64,000 nt of DNA from Synechocystis sp. PCC 7509 (GCF_000332075.2 NZ_ALVU02000001.1:2616324-2680323), one strand, 5' to 3'. Positions 27,907 through 37,509 are shown, counted from the first letter of the stretch. Numbers and translations are program-made. Notes: generated by a model from the sequence alone, not told the origin.

Positions 27907-27947
27907 AAACTGCCCATAAACTTACAAGTTTATGGGCAGTTTTTTTA
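27907..27947 (+). terminator. Strong rho-independent terminator after amt
   Basis: A 15-base perfect inverted repeat (ACTGCCCATAAACTT at 27909-27923 with its complement at 27926-27940) is followed directly by a run of T to 27946. It lies about 30 bases past the stop codon of the plus-strand amt gene. The A-rich side on the minus strand gives some terminator quality for the convergent second amt as well. Confidence 0.92.
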
Positions 27948-28044
27948 GCAAAGAAACAACAGGGGATTAAATCCTAATTCCGTATGCCTAGGAACTTAAG
28001 TGAAACTTATCATTTTTTTGCCCAAGGTCTATTGCGTCCAGCAA

Positions 28045-29457
28045 TTAAGAATTTTGCTTGATACTTAATCCCCCTGCAAATTCTTCTCCATAACCTTCTT
28101 CGCCGTGTTCAACGATATCCATACCTTGGTATTCTTCCTCGGCAGAGAGACGCAAACCAACGGTAGCATCAAGGATTTTGAGAATTATAAACGTACCAAC
28201 TCCAGCGAAAATAACGGCAACAGCGATCGCCGCTAATTGAATGCCAAGTTGACCAAAGTTCCCGCGCAGTAGTCCATCTTTACCAAACTCATTGACTTCA
28301 ACAGTAGCAAAAATCCCGGTTAAAATTGCCCCTACCGTACCACCTACACCATGTACGGGAAAGGTATCTAAGGAGTCATCAATTTGGACTTTATGCTTTA
28401 AATTAATGGCAAAAAAGCAGCAAACGGCAGTAATACTACCAATTAATATTGCTGCTAGAGGTGGCACAAATCCGGCCGCAGGTGTAATCCCCACTAAACC
28501 AGCTACTGCACCTGTTGCAACGCCTACCGCCGTTGGTTTACCACGTAAAACTTTTTCTAAAATTAGCCATGTTAACGCCGCCGCCGCCGCCGCCGTATTG
28601 GTAGTCACAAAAGCAACCGTAGCCAAGCCGCCAGAAGCCAAAGCACTACCAGCGTTAAATCCAAACCAACCAAACCATAGCAAACCCGCACCTAGCAAGA
28701 TAAAAGGTACATTGTGAGGGGAGGTTAACTGACTTGGATAGGTTTTGCGCGGGCCGATAACAATTGCCGCTACTAGAGCCGAAATTCCAGAGCTAATGTG
28801 TACTACCGTACCACCCGCAAAATCCAAAGCGCCAATGCCACCGTACAATCCTAAAAAGCCACCTTTTGCCCATACCATGTGAGCTAAAGGACAATAGATA
28901 AACGTTGACCAAATTAGCACAAATAAAGCATAAGCCCGGAAACTGACGCGCTCGACAATTGCTCCAGAAATTAGCGCTGGGGTAATAATTGCAAACATTG
29001 CTTGATAAATCATGAATGTTTGGTGAGGAATAGTTGCGGAGTAAGAAACTACTTCCTCTGGTGCGGAGCCTTTTAGATAATCAGTTACCGCCATCGAAGC
29101 GCTGACACCATTCAAGCCTAGCCATTGCAAGCCACCAATAAAAGGTGTGCCTGGAGCAAAAGCCAGACTATAACCCCAAAGAACCCAAGTTACACCAACT
29201 ATACCCATGAGCAAAAAGCTCATCATCAAAGTATTTAAGATATTGCGATCGCGCACAAACCCGCCATAGAAAAAAGCTAACCCTGGAGTCATCAACAAAA
29301 CTAGCGCCGAACACATTAACATAAATCCTGTGTCCGCCGACGTTTGAGCCGCAGCTATCAACTCTTCAGTAGTTGCCGCCAATGCTGGAGAGATGAAAGG
29401 AGAGCCTACCAGCAGCATTAGCGCGATCGCTGCTGTAATCAATATCTTCTTTACCAC
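28045..29457 (-). CDS. amt: Ammonium transporter, second type
   Basis: A 470-residue Amt with a cleavable-looking signal sequence (KKILITAAIALMLLVGSP, then SPALAA). The pore histidines are in GGTVVHISSG and FPVHGVGG, and MTPGLAFFYGGFVRDRN is the classic Amt signature. Its sequence differs clearly from the other amt, and it has the C-terminal GLRLSAEEEYQGMDIVEHGE tail to which PII (GlnK) proteins typically dock. The start is GTG at 29457. A perfect NtcA-type site lies 74 bases upstream. The two transporters are convergent, so they are not one operon, but may share nitrogen control. Confidence 0.94.
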   Translation of the reverse strand: MVKKILITAAIALMLLVGSPFISPALAATTEELIAAAQTSADTGFMLMCSALVLLMTPGLAFFYGGFVRDRNILNTLMMSFLLMGIVGVTWVLWGYSLAFAPGTPFIGGLQWLGLNGVSASMAVTDYLKGSAPEEVVSYSATIPHQTFMIYQAMFAIITPALISGAIVERVSFRAYALFVLIWSTFIYCPLAHMVWAKGGFLGLYGGIGALDFAGGTVVHISSGISALVAAIVIGPRKTYPSQLTSPHNVPFILLGAGLLWFGWFGFNAGSALASGGLATVAFVTTNTAAAAAALTWLILEKVLRGKPTAVGVATGAVAGLVGITPAAGFVPPLAAILIGSITAVCCFFAINLKHKVQIDDSLDTFPVHGVGGTVGAILTGIFATVEVNEFGKDGLLRGNFGQLGIQLAAIAVAVIFAGVGTFIILKILDATVGLRLSAEEEYQGMDIVEHGEEGYGEEFAGGLSIKQNS

Positions 29458-29530
29458 TTACTTTAACCTTTTATATCTTTAGATAGAGTGCAGTGAATCT
29501 CATTGCATCAGTATCACCAGTAGCAATTCC

Positions 29531-29544
29531 GTATAGTAAGATAC
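29531..29544 (-). promoter_or_regulatory. NtcA-type site upstream of second amt gene
   Basis: GTATCTTACTATAC on the minus strand is an exact GTA-N8-TAC match, 74 bases before the GTG start of the minus-strand amt. On the minus strand a GATACT hexamer follows 15 bases later, which is closer than the 20-23 bases usual for NtcA class II promoters. The region between this amt and the helicase gene is only about 130 bases, so a chance match here is unlikely but possible. Confidence 0.6.
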
Positions 29545-29587
29545 AATTCTTTCAATTAATAAAAATATAATTGCCGTCAATGCCCAT

Positions 29588-32269
29588 CTACTGCGCCGTT
29601 TCATTCACGGGAAAACGATCTATTAATTGCACAGCGCGATAAGCATTGCGTTGTAAAGAGGTTGGCAAATGGGGAACATAGGGTATTTGCGACAACAAGT
29701 CTAAGGTGCGGCGCAAAAGGCGGACAACATCACCTTCATCTAAGCTTGTGTGGCTGCATAGTTCTACCCAATCGACTCCCAGCGCCCATTGTTCGAGCAA
29801 AGCAACTAAATCGTACTCTAACCAAATCGGTAAAGTGATATTGTAACGGCGTTGCAGTTGAAATAAATTCCGCCGGGTAGAGCGTAAGCCAGCTAGAGCT
29901 TCTTCTACAGGGATTGGTAAGGTATAGCGTACCCAGGTATCGGGACGAGGGGTTTCTGTAACAATTGCGGCGATCGCCGCCGCTAAACATTGAGGATCTA
30001 GTTCGTCAAATTCACCGCTTGCTAAAGCTAGACCAATCCATAACTCATTGTCGCCGCGAATTGCCGCCGCCACTTGTCCTAAATCGGTAGGTTCTAAGTC
30101 TTGCAAACAACCAAATCGCTGCAAAATTTCGATTAAATGCAAAAATTCTTCCCAGTGACGCTGGGAAGTCTTTTCTAATTCTGCTTGACGAGTAGCAATT
30201 TCTGCTTCTATCTCCATTGCTTTGTTTCGGCGCTTAAAAAGTGTTGCCGGGTTGCCCAATTCATGCAAAGGATGAGCTTCAATTTGTGCGCTTACTGCCT
30301 GAACTCGCTGTTGTTGAGCTAAAACTTCGGGCGCAGTATGAATAATTGCCTGCGAGTTGGGAATTAAATCGGCAATTAGTTGAGATTCTTGGTTTCCTCG
30401 GCGCGATTGTCCAGGTTTAATCGGCATTTCTACCGGAGGCAAAAGATCGCTTTGAATCTCTAGACGTGGTAACTCAGCGTGTAAATCTACAACATCGCTG
30501 GTTGTCACCACATACCAGCGATTATTTGCCCCTAAACATACTAAATATGGCGCTTGTCCTGCTCCAGGGGTTTTGGCTACGAGGACGGCGGTTAGCGGTA
30601 CGGAAGTAGCGACATTTTTTCCCTTCAAGCTCAAAAGCGTACCCGTCATGGCGAAGCTAATCGTGAGACTTAATTGTTCTACCCGGTCATCAGTAGCTTG
30701 CTCAACTAAAGTTTTTAGTAGCTGGGTTTCAACTTTAAGCCGTTGGCGCAATTTTTCGTAGTTTTGCAACTGCGCAGGATCGACCGATGCAAGCTGCTCT
30801 TGAACTTGGGCTAATTGAGCTTGAACAAGGGCGATCGCCTCGTATTGAGGTTTTAGGTATAAATTGGCGATATACTGCCCAAAACTGCGTTCTATGAGTT
30901 CTTTTGCTTGTTCTAGGGTGTGAGTTTGCAGTAAGTTCAATACCATGCCATAGGTGGGCGTAAACTGACTAACCAAGGGGTCAGCTTTAGCTGTTGCTAA
31001 GTAAGCGGCTTCTTTTGCCCCTTCAAAGGGGGTTTGAGCCGTGACAACGTAGCCGCGCTTATCCATTCCCCGGCGACCAGCCCTACCCGCCATTTGCAGG
31101 AATTCTGAACCATTCAATAATCGATGTCCGCGATCAGTGCGTTTAGATAAACTAGAAATTACCGTAGTTCGCGCTGGCATATTAATTCCCGCCGCGAGAG
31201 TTTCCGTTGCAAATACAACTTTAATTAGCCCTTGCTGAAATAATTCTTCTACCAAGCCCTTCCATGCTGGCAATATTCCGGCATGATGAGCAGCAATACC
31301 GCGATACAAAGGCTGAACTTGTCCAATCCGTCCCGCGTCGGGATTGCGCTGCAAAAATTCATCAATTTGCCACTTTAGTTGGGCTGCTTCGCTAGGATTG
31401 ACTAATGTTAGCGTTCCCAAATCTTCTACGGCTTTATCGCAACCTCGACGGCTGAAAATAAAGTAAATAGCTGGCAGCATATCCCTAGAACTTAGCTGAT
31501 TGAGCAGGTAGATTATACTTGGGGCTTCGGGTCTTGCACCATTACGCCGAGCATCCTTAGCCTTTTGCGCGTCAATACTACCGCGTTTTGGGCGCAGGCG
31601 AGGATTAATTTTGCCGCCTTCAAGTAAAGGAAATAGCCCTTTAACATTGCAAAACTTAAATTCTAAAGGTACGGGGCGAAAATCTGAATAGATTAGTTGA
31701 GTTGGCCCATGAACGGTATTAATCCAGTCGGTAAGTTGGTCGCTATTGGCAACGGTAGCTGAAAGAGCGACTAATTGAATTTCTCTAGGACAGTAAATAA
31801 TTGATTCTTCCCAAACTGTCCCCCGTTGGCGATCGTTCATGTAATGACATTCGTCTAAAACTACTGCTTCCACTCCCTGCATTGATGTTCCCACTTCGCC
31901 GATGGGTGTACCGTAGAGCATATTGCGGAAAATTTCGGTCGTCATCACCAGGATGGGAGCTTCTCGATTAATCGAAACATCTCCTGTCAATAGTCCTACT
32001 TTGTCTGCGCCAAATACTTTACGAAAATCGCGTAATTTTTGGTTAGATAAAGCTTTAAGGGGTGTAGTGTAAAATACTCGCTTTCCCCGACTCAGGGCGC
32101 GATGAATGGCGTATTCACCAATTAATGTTTTTCCCGAACCTGTAGGCGCACAGACAACCACCGACTTGTCAGCATTTAAAGCAGCGATCGCGCTAGTTTG
32201 AAATTCATCTAATTCAAACGGAAAGATGTCGTTTAAATTCAATTCGGGCAATATTTGGGAAACGTCCAC
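29588..32269 (-). CDS. Ski2/Mtr4-like DEAD/DEAH RNA helicase with DSHCT domain
   Basis: An 893-residue ATP-dependent RNA helicase. RecA domain 1 has the Q-like FELDEFQTSAI, Walker A APTGSGKT, motif II VVLDECHYMND and motif III LSATVAN. RecA domain 2 has GINMPARTTV and QMAGRAGRRGMDKRG (motif VI). The C-terminal third matches the DSHCT region of exosome-associated helicases (FDELDPQCLAAAIAAIVTE). Plant plastids carry a relative (ISE2) needed for RNA processing, so a role in RNA turnover or maturation is likely. The start is GTG 32269 (MDVSQ). It stands alone, about 110 bases from proC on the same strand. Confidence 0.92.
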   Translation of the reverse strand: MDVSQILPELNLNDIFPFELDEFQTSAIAALNADKSVVVCAPTGSGKTLIGEYAIHRALSRGKRVFYTTPLKALSNQKLRDFRKVFGADKVGLLTGDVSINREAPILVMTTEIFRNMLYGTPIGEVGTSMQGVEAVVLDECHYMNDRQRGTVWEESIIYCPREIQLVALSATVANSDQLTDWINTVHGPTQLIYSDFRPVPLEFKFCNVKGLFPLLEGGKINPRLRPKRGSIDAQKAKDARRNGARPEAPSIIYLLNQLSSRDMLPAIYFIFSRRGCDKAVEDLGTLTLVNPSEAAQLKWQIDEFLQRNPDAGRIGQVQPLYRGIAAHHAGILPAWKGLVEELFQQGLIKVVFATETLAAGINMPARTTVISSLSKRTDRGHRLLNGSEFLQMAGRAGRRGMDKRGYVVTAQTPFEGAKEAAYLATAKADPLVSQFTPTYGMVLNLLQTHTLEQAKELIERSFGQYIANLYLKPQYEAIALVQAQLAQVQEQLASVDPAQLQNYEKLRQRLKVETQLLKTLVEQATDDRVEQLSLTISFAMTGTLLSLKGKNVATSVPLTAVLVAKTPGAGQAPYLVCLGANNRWYVVTTSDVVDLHAELPRLEIQSDLLPPVEMPIKPGQSRRGNQESQLIADLIPNSQAIIHTAPEVLAQQQRVQAVSAQIEAHPLHELGNPATLFKRRNKAMEIEAEIATRQAELEKTSQRHWEEFLHLIEILQRFGCLQDLEPTDLGQVAAAIRGDNELWIGLALASGEFDELDPQCLAAAIAAIVTETPRPDTWVRYTLPIPVEEALAGLRSTRRNLFQLQRRYNITLPIWLEYDLVALLEQWALGVDWVELCSHTSLDEGDVVRLLRRTLDLLSQIPYVPHLPTSLQRNAYRAVQLIDRFPVNETAQ

Positions 32270-32378
32270 TTTTATTTAGGCGAGAGGCAATATATTTTTA
32301 AGGCAGATTAGAAACGCCACCTTTAAAGGTTATCAATACTGATTGTAAGACAAATTATTTAATAAAATATTTGGGGGC

Positions 32379-33194
32379 TTATTTTCCCAATTCAACAGAT
32401 CGCGCTGTAGCCGCTTGCACTGCTTGAATCAACGCCGAGCGCAATCCACCCTTTTCTAACTGCGCTACCCCAGCAATGGTAGTTCCCCCAGGACTTGTAA
32501 CTCGATCTTTGAGTTCGGCGGGGTGCATTTTTGTCGTTTGCAATAATTCTACAGTGCCTTTGATGGTAGCTAAAGCCAGTTGCATAGCAATGTCTCTTGG
32601 TAAGCCCGATTTTACCCCACCATCGGCTAAAGCTTCAACAATCATTGCTACGTAAGCGGGCCCCGATCCTGATAATCCTGTCACCGCATCCATTAAGCTT
32701 TCGGGAACTTCTACCACTTCCCCAACCGACTCAAATAGTTTTCTAGCTATTTGGCGATCGCTATCTTTTGCCTCAGAACCCATCGCCAGAGCGGTAATCC
32801 CTGCTCCTACGGTAGCTGGGGTATTGGGCATAGCTCTAATTACGGGTAATTGCTCAAAAGCTGACTCCAATTGACTTAACTTTACCCCTGCCAAAATTGA
32901 GATGATTAATGGTTTCGAGCCGCTTGCAGTCAAAGTCTGGGCTAATAAGTTGGCAACTTCGGTAAATATTTGAGGTTTGATCGCAAGTAAAATTGCGCCA
33001 GTGCTACGAGCTACGGCTTGGTTGTCGGCGGTTACTTGTACGCCATAGGTTGCAGCCAAATAATCGCGGCGCGTCTCTTGAACTTCGCTAACTATAATCT
33101 CTTGAGGTTGATAAATTTGCGCTACCATCAAGCGGGATAATAGCGCTTCGCCCATTACCCCGCCACCAATTAACCCCAGCTTGCTTTCGAGCAA
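32379..33194 (-). CDS. proC: Pyrroline-5-carboxylate reductase
   Basis: Catalyses the last step of proline synthesis, NAD(P)H-dependent reduction of pyrroline-5-carboxylate. The Rossmann entry LGLIGGGVMGEALL is at the N-terminus. VIRAMPNTPATVGAGITAL lies in the middle, and TGLSGSGPAYV and RDRVTSPGGTTIAG-like (here KDRVTSPGGTTIAG) toward the C-terminus are family signatures. I place the start at TTG 33194: it is preceded by AAAGGA at good spacing and gives 271 residues, the usual length; a farther TTG at 33245 would add an unconserved lead. It is the last gene of the pipX-pipY-sepF-proC run on the minus strand. Confidence 0.93.
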   Translation of the reverse strand: MLESKLGLIGGGVMGEALLSRLMVAQIYQPQEIIVSEVQETRRDYLAATYGVQVTADNQAVARSTGAILLAIKPQIFTEVANLLAQTLTASGSKPLIISILAGVKLSQLESAFEQLPVIRAMPNTPATVGAGITALAMGSEAKDSDRQIARKLFESVGEVVEVPESLMDAVTGLSGSGPAYVAMIVEALADGGVKSGLPRDIAMQLALATIKGTVELLQTTKMHPAELKDRVTSPGGTTIAGVAQLEKGGLRSALIQAVQAATARSVELGK

Positions 33195-33291
33195 TGCAAT
33201 TATCCTTTTATAAACAGTTATTCTCACCTGCCAAGGACAGGACAAATTACCGTGTAAGGATATTACTCCTTACATAAAGTTCCCTCAACTA

Positions 33292-33888
33292 CTAACTAGA
33301 CTGGGCTATCCGCGTAGATTCCGGTGTCCATGAAGGCGTTGGGACTGTACTGCGTCCAGTGCGGGCTTGAGCTTGTACGGCTTCATTAACTCCACCCGAT
33401 TGGGTTGTAACTTGAACGCAGATTGGCGTGAATAAAAATATACTTTCTCCTACCCGCTCTTGATGACCATTGATCGCATAAGTGCCGCCCGCAACAAAGT
33501 CTACGGCTCGTTGGGCTTGATCTGGATCTAACATGGTGAGGTTGAGTACCACCGATTTGCGATCGAGCAGCGCTTGAATTGCTTGGGGCATTTCTTCAAA
33601 CGTGCGCGGTTCCATAACTACTACTTCATAAGTGCTATTATTTGTGCCTGGCATACCAATCACATTGTTTAGTGGTGTACCTGTCTCATTGTTGTCTGAG
33701 GCAACAGAAATTCTTTCGCGCATCCGACGACGACCGTTGCGTTCGTCGTCCGGCATAGATTGAACCTGCTCTTGTTGGTAGGTATTGCGATAGCCATCGC
33801 TATTCCCATTATCTTCGTATTCATCATACTCGTACTCAATCGGGTCATTTAAACCCACAAATTCTCTTAACTTTGAAAAAATACTCAC
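33292..33888 (-). CDS. sepF: Cell division protein SepF
   Basis: SepF bundles FtsZ filaments and helps anchor the Z-ring to the membrane. The 198-residue protein has the N-terminal amphipathic helix ([12 protein letters not shown]), an acidic disordered linker ([11 protein letters not shown]), and the C-terminal DUF552 core: [40 protein letters not shown], and [20 protein letters not shown]. The start is GTG 33888. It sits between pipY and proC, a neighbourhood conserved in cyanobacteria. The C-terminal tail of about 30 residues is Thr/Pro-rich and unstructured. Confidence 0.94.
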   Translation of the reverse strand: MSIFSKLREFVGLNDPIEYEYDEYEDNGNSDGYRNTYQQEQVQSMPDDERNGRRRMRERISVASDNNETGTPLNNVIGMPGTNNSTYEVVVMEPRTFEEMPQAIQALLDRKSVVLNLTMLDPDQAQRAVDFVAGGTYAINGHQERVGESIFLFTPICVQVTTQSGGVNEAVQAQARTGRSTVPTPSWTPESTRIAQSS

Positions 33889-34088
33889 TGTTTATCTTCC
33901 TCCTGACGATTCACACCTTTAGTTAACTTGTAAAAGCAATTTTTATCAAGGGCTATAGGACTTGCCTAATTAAGCACCTCAAATTGTTTGCAAATAAATA
34001 CCTTTAAAGCAGTTTATGAATTTATAAGATTAATAACCTATGTGAGTAATTAACGCAACCTTTGCGCTGATAAATCTTTTTGTACTAC

Positions 34089-34757
34089 TTAAGAGCGCTC
34101 CCCAAACAAAATTTTTCCTAAGCGTATCATTGTTGAGCCAGAGGCGATCGCGATTTGGTAGTCGTCCGACATTCCCATTGACAACTGCAAAGTTGGTTGC
34201 AAGTGCAGGCAATTTTTGGTTTGAATTTCTTTGAGCAAAATCTTAGTCCGGTCAAACACGCTTTTTATTTCGTTTTCATTTAATCCCAGGGGTGGAATTG
34301 TCATTAATCCACGAATTTGTAAATTTTTACAGCGATCTAAATCAGGTAAATCTACCCAAAGCTGAGGTATAGTCCAACCTGTTTTTTGGGGATCGCTCTC
34401 GATTTTTACTTGCAAGCAAACTTTAGGAGGTTGATAATGATTTTCTTGAACTAATTTATCTAATTGTTGTGCCAATTTTAAGCTATCTACTGAGTGAATC
34501 CACGCAAATAACTCTAGGGCTTTTTTAGCTTTATTACTTTGCAATCTGCCGATAAAGTGCCAGGTAATATCTGTCAAATCTGCTAATTGCTCTTGCTTGG
34601 CTTCAGCTTCTTGGACGCGACTTTCGCCAAAGTCGCGAATTCCTGCTCCGTAAGCAATACGCATTGCTTCTACTGACACTTGCTTGCTCACAGCAATCAA
34701 CTTCACTGAATCGGGCAAATTTTGCCGAATTTGAGTAATGCGTGCGGCAATAGTCAT
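34089..34757 (-). CDS. pipY: PLP homeostasis protein PipY (YggS/PLPBP family)
   Basis: A 222-residue single-domain PLP-binding protein. The PLP lysine is in KLIAVSKQ (about K25). FGESRVQEAEAKQ, WHFIGRLQSNKA and GLMTIPPLGLNENE follow, and LSMGMSDDYQIAIASGSTMI forms the C-terminal phosphate-binding region. Family members keep PLP and amino/keto acid pools balanced rather than catalysing a defined reaction. Its ATG overlaps the stop of pipX by 4 bases (ATGA), so the two are translationally coupled; this linkage is why the cyanobacterial member is called PipY. Confidence 0.94.
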   Translation of the reverse strand: MTIAARITQIRQNLPDSVKLIAVSKQVSVEAMRIAYGAGIRDFGESRVQEAEAKQEQLADLTDITWHFIGRLQSNKAKKALELFAWIHSVDSLKLAQQLDKLVQENHYQPPKVCLQVKIESDPQKTGWTIPQLWVDLPDLDRCKNLQIRGLMTIPPLGLNENEIKSVFDRTKILLKEIQTKNCLHLQPTLQLSMGMSDDYQIAIASGSTMIRLGKILFGERS

Positions 34758-35029
34758 AATTGGAAAGTGCTTTGCAGAATTTTTTGCAGTTGTTCGTACT
34801 CTTGAATGTGTCCGCTACGGCGTAGCAAACGCAAACGAGTTTCTAGTAACAGACGAGCTTGAGAGCGGCTAACAGATTCAAATTTCATGCCGCTAGGGGG
34901 TTCGTTGGTAACTAAAAAAAACAAGCGTTGAGCATAGAGAGTAGTAAATAGCTCTTGGTGTTGTTCGAGGACGCAAACTCTAGAAAGTAGACCAAAGGTG
35001 GGATGATTTAGATAGTTTTCTGTATTCAT
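34754..35029 (-). CDS. pipX: PII-interacting protein PipX
   Basis: A 91-residue Tudor-like protein that binds either PII (at low 2-oxoglutarate) or the transcription factor NtcA (at high 2-oxoglutarate), acting as co-activator of NtcA. The start NTENYLNHPTFGLLSRVC and ELFTTLYAQRLFFLVTN match PipX closely, as does the C-terminal LLRRSGHIQEYEQLQKI helix pair. ATG 35029 fits the family start; an adjacent TTG at 35032 is not needed. It heads the pipX-pipY pair and likely reads into sepF and proC. Its presence in the same window as two amt genes with NtcA-type sites is notable. Confidence 0.95.
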   Translation of the reverse strand: MNTENYLNHPTFGLLSRVCVLEQHQELFTTLYAQRLFFLVTNEPPSGMKFESVSRSQARLLLETRLRLLRRSGHIQEYEQLQKILQSTFQL

Positions 35030-35145
35030 CAAATCTTGACGCAGGTAAGACTAACTTTCCAAAGAATTAGGCAGATTATGCCGATAATAGCTTGCTTTGG
35101 GCGCAAAAAGTAGATGAAAATATTTTACGCCTACACGGATTGTAT

Positions 35146-36525
35146 TTAGACACCCAAGGCTGCAAGCTGGGCTTGGGCTTTTTGCAATGATTCGTACCAT
35201 TCAGTTTCCGGATCGCTATCAGCGACAATTCCGGCGCCTACTTGTCCCCAGACCATAGAGGTAGCATTGTTACTTGGAATTGCTAGCAAAGTACGAATCA
35301 AAATATTTAAGTCTAAGTTACCTCGCCAATCTAAATAACCGCAAGAGCCATAAAATAAGCTGCGGCGCACTGGTTCTAATTCTTCAATAATTTCCATACA
35401 ACGCACCTTTGGGCAACCGGAGATCGTACCGCCGGGAAACATCGCCCGAATTAGCTCAATAGGGGAAGTTTGGGGCGATAAAACTCCCTTAACGTTACTT
35501 ACTAAGTGCATAACATGACTGTAGCGTTCGATAGTAAGCAGTTCGTCTACTTCCACCGATCCCCATTGACATACACGCCCTAAATCATTGCGTTCGAGGT
35601 CTACTAACATAATATGTTCGGACTTTTCTTTAGCGCTAGCCATCATCTCTTGAGCTAGCTTGTTATCTTGTTCTGTCGTTGCGCCCCGCGATCGCGTTCC
35701 GGCTATTGGTCTTGTTTGCGCAATGCCATTATCTAGTTGTACCAGTCGTTCGGGGGAGCAGCTAATTACTTGTCCCCAAGGACTGCGCCAATAGCTGGCA
35801 AAAGGAGAAGGATTAATTTGCTGTAAAGTGCGGTAAATTTCCCAACTATCGGTAGTCGTTTGAGTGCCAAATCTTACCGATAGATTTGCCTGAAAAATAT
35901 CGCCAGCTTGAATATATTTTTTAGCTCGTCTAACGGCGGCTTCGTAGTCAGTTTGAGAAGTTAGAAAGCTGCTTACAGGGAAATTACGAGCAGCTAAAAG
36001 TTTTGGGGGCGTGGGAGATGATTTTAGTTGGTTTACCAGAGTATCTAGTTGACTAACTTCTGCGGCGGCTAACCAGACAATTTGCTCTAGGCGATCTAAG
36101 ACGGCGAAACTTGCTGGTTGATACCAATAAGCAACAGGAAACGGTAAACTATCGGCTCTAAGCCAAGGTAATTTTTCAATTTCCCAAGCTGCATCATAAC
36201 CCAGCCAACCCAGCCAACCCCCGGTAAATGGTAAATGCTTAGGGCAGTAATTAAGATTTGTCTCTAAAGATGTTTGGTTGAGCAATTGCTCTAGAAACGG
36301 AAAAATCTTACCTATTGGTGGTGTCCACATTTGCAGACATCCATCAATTAGGCGTGGAGAGCCAGCACAGATAGAATATCTAGCTAAAGGAGTGCGATCG
36401 CTTGTTGTAGGCAACGGGCTTTCTAAAAGTGTTGAAATCTCAGCATCACCAAATAAAGCCGCAAAAATCTCTGCGCCCGTGCGATTTTCTAAGGGTAGCG
36501 ACTTCCAGTACCAACTTTGTTCCAT
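35146..36525 (-). CDS. Anthranilate synthase component I / PabB-like enzyme
   Basis: A 459-residue chorismate-using enzyme of the TrpE/PabB/MenF fold. The catalytic core is clear: SPERLVQLDNG, IAQTRPIAGTRSRG, EHIMLVDLERNDLGRVC, and MFPGGTISGCPKVRCMEIIE. The residue after PI is Ala, whereas classical PabB proteins have Lys there (PIKGT), and TrpE proteins have Ala or similar. The short N-terminal domain, however, looks more like PabB-length proteins. It could therefore make anthranilate or aminodeoxychorismate; I leave it unresolved. It lies about 115 bases upstream of pipX on the same strand. The chorismate-binding residues appear intact. Confidence 0.85.
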   Translation of the reverse strand: MEQSWYWKSLPLENRTGAEIFAALFGDAEISTLLESPLPTTSDRTPLARYSICAGSPRLIDGCLQMWTPPIGKIFPFLEQLLNQTSLETNLNYCPKHLPFTGGWLGWLGYDAAWEIEKLPWLRADSLPFPVAYWYQPASFAVLDRLEQIVWLAAAEVSQLDTLVNQLKSSPTPPKLLAARNFPVSSFLTSQTDYEAAVRRAKKYIQAGDIFQANLSVRFGTQTTTDSWEIYRTLQQINPSPFASYWRSPWGQVISCSPERLVQLDNGIAQTRPIAGTRSRGATTEQDNKLAQEMMASAKEKSEHIMLVDLERNDLGRVCQWGSVEVDELLTIERYSHVMHLVSNVKGVLSPQTSPIELIRAMFPGGTISGCPKVRCMEIIEELEPVRRSLFYGSCGYLDWRGNLDLNILIRTLLAIPSNNATSMVWGQVGAGIVADSDPETEWYESLQKAQAQLAALGV

Positions 36526-37509
36526 TTGTCTTTCCCTTAAGTTTGTGACGGAATAATCGAAAAGTCATCAATATACCTACCCACAAATCCCGGATAGCCC
36601 CCGCTCATCGCTTTTGGGGGGCTTTAGTGTACTAGAAGATATTAATGGCAGGGTGCAAATAGGCGATCGCTGTAGAGCCTAAATTGTATTATTTTCTTTT
36701 CCCAAGTAGATTCTTAAAACTTTTTTACTCCATTTTTTCCATCTCTCGGTTGAAGGTGTTTATTAATGCCATATTTTTATAATTATTAGTGCAAATACGC
36801 AAAATTAAATAATAATTTTAAGAAATTTTATTTTTTAAGCTCATTTTTTAATTTTGTATAGTTATTATTACTTAGTTTCAATTTTCTTCCAGTGTAAATA
36901 CGTAAAATTAAATAATAATTTTAAGAAATGTTATCTGCTAATAAGTCTTTTATACTCATTAGCAAATAACATTTATATAGGCTGAATAAGTTTATTGTTT
37001 TTATATAATTTCTTCATTTATTTTATACCTGGGTATGAGTTACATATGATATTGTATAAGTTACTGGGGGTAAAATCCCGGCAAGGACATAATATTAGTA
37101 AATACCTAATTGATTTGGTTGAGCCTAGTCAAAAATAAACGATAAAAGTTGGGCTATAATTTGTAGCTTTAGAAAACTTAAATGTTGGTTGTTATTTGAC
37201 GCTGAACTTGTTTATAAAAGCAATTACTATTTTCATAGAAATTTTTTCTATTTCAGCGCAGCAATCAGCTTAACTTGAACGGGCAATATCAACAGAAAAT
37301 TAGCTTTGTTCAACTATCTATATACCAATATTAAGCTACTTAAGTTTTTGTATAAATCCTTACCTAAAGAGGCAGGAGAGTCCTAGGTTTTTCATAATTA
37401 AATATACTTATAAACTTGAATGAACAAATATTTTTTTGTGGTTATTAGCTAAAAGTGATTTGTGCGATCGCCTTTGTCTGTAGTTTCATCTATAAAACCC
37501 ATTTGGGAT
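36526..37509. other. AT-rich noncoding region of about 1 kb
   Basis: A long noncoding stretch between the chorismate-enzyme promoter and the transposase remnant. It is strongly AT-rich, with stops in all frames and two GCGATCGC sites (near 36662 and 37464). It contains a weak C/G hairpin (AGCCCCC at 36596, GGGGGCT at 36617) and a pair of long direct repeats listed separately. No tRNA, riboswitch or known small RNA was recognised. It may be decayed mobile DNA. Confidence 0.5.
36788..36934. repeat. Two 44-base direct repeats
   Basis: Copies at 36788-36831 and 36891-36934 differ at three positions by eye and share an unbroken AAATTAAATAATAATTTTAA-type core. They are 103 bases apart, start to start. 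The pair lies in the AT-rich noncoding region. It could be a duplicated regulatory leader or a trace of a duplication event; there are too few copies for a CRISPR array. Confidence 0.8.

Noticed and set aside
36788-36934. Possible CRISPR array
   Set aside because: Only two repeat copies occur, they are 44 bases and AT-rich, and there are no cas genes.
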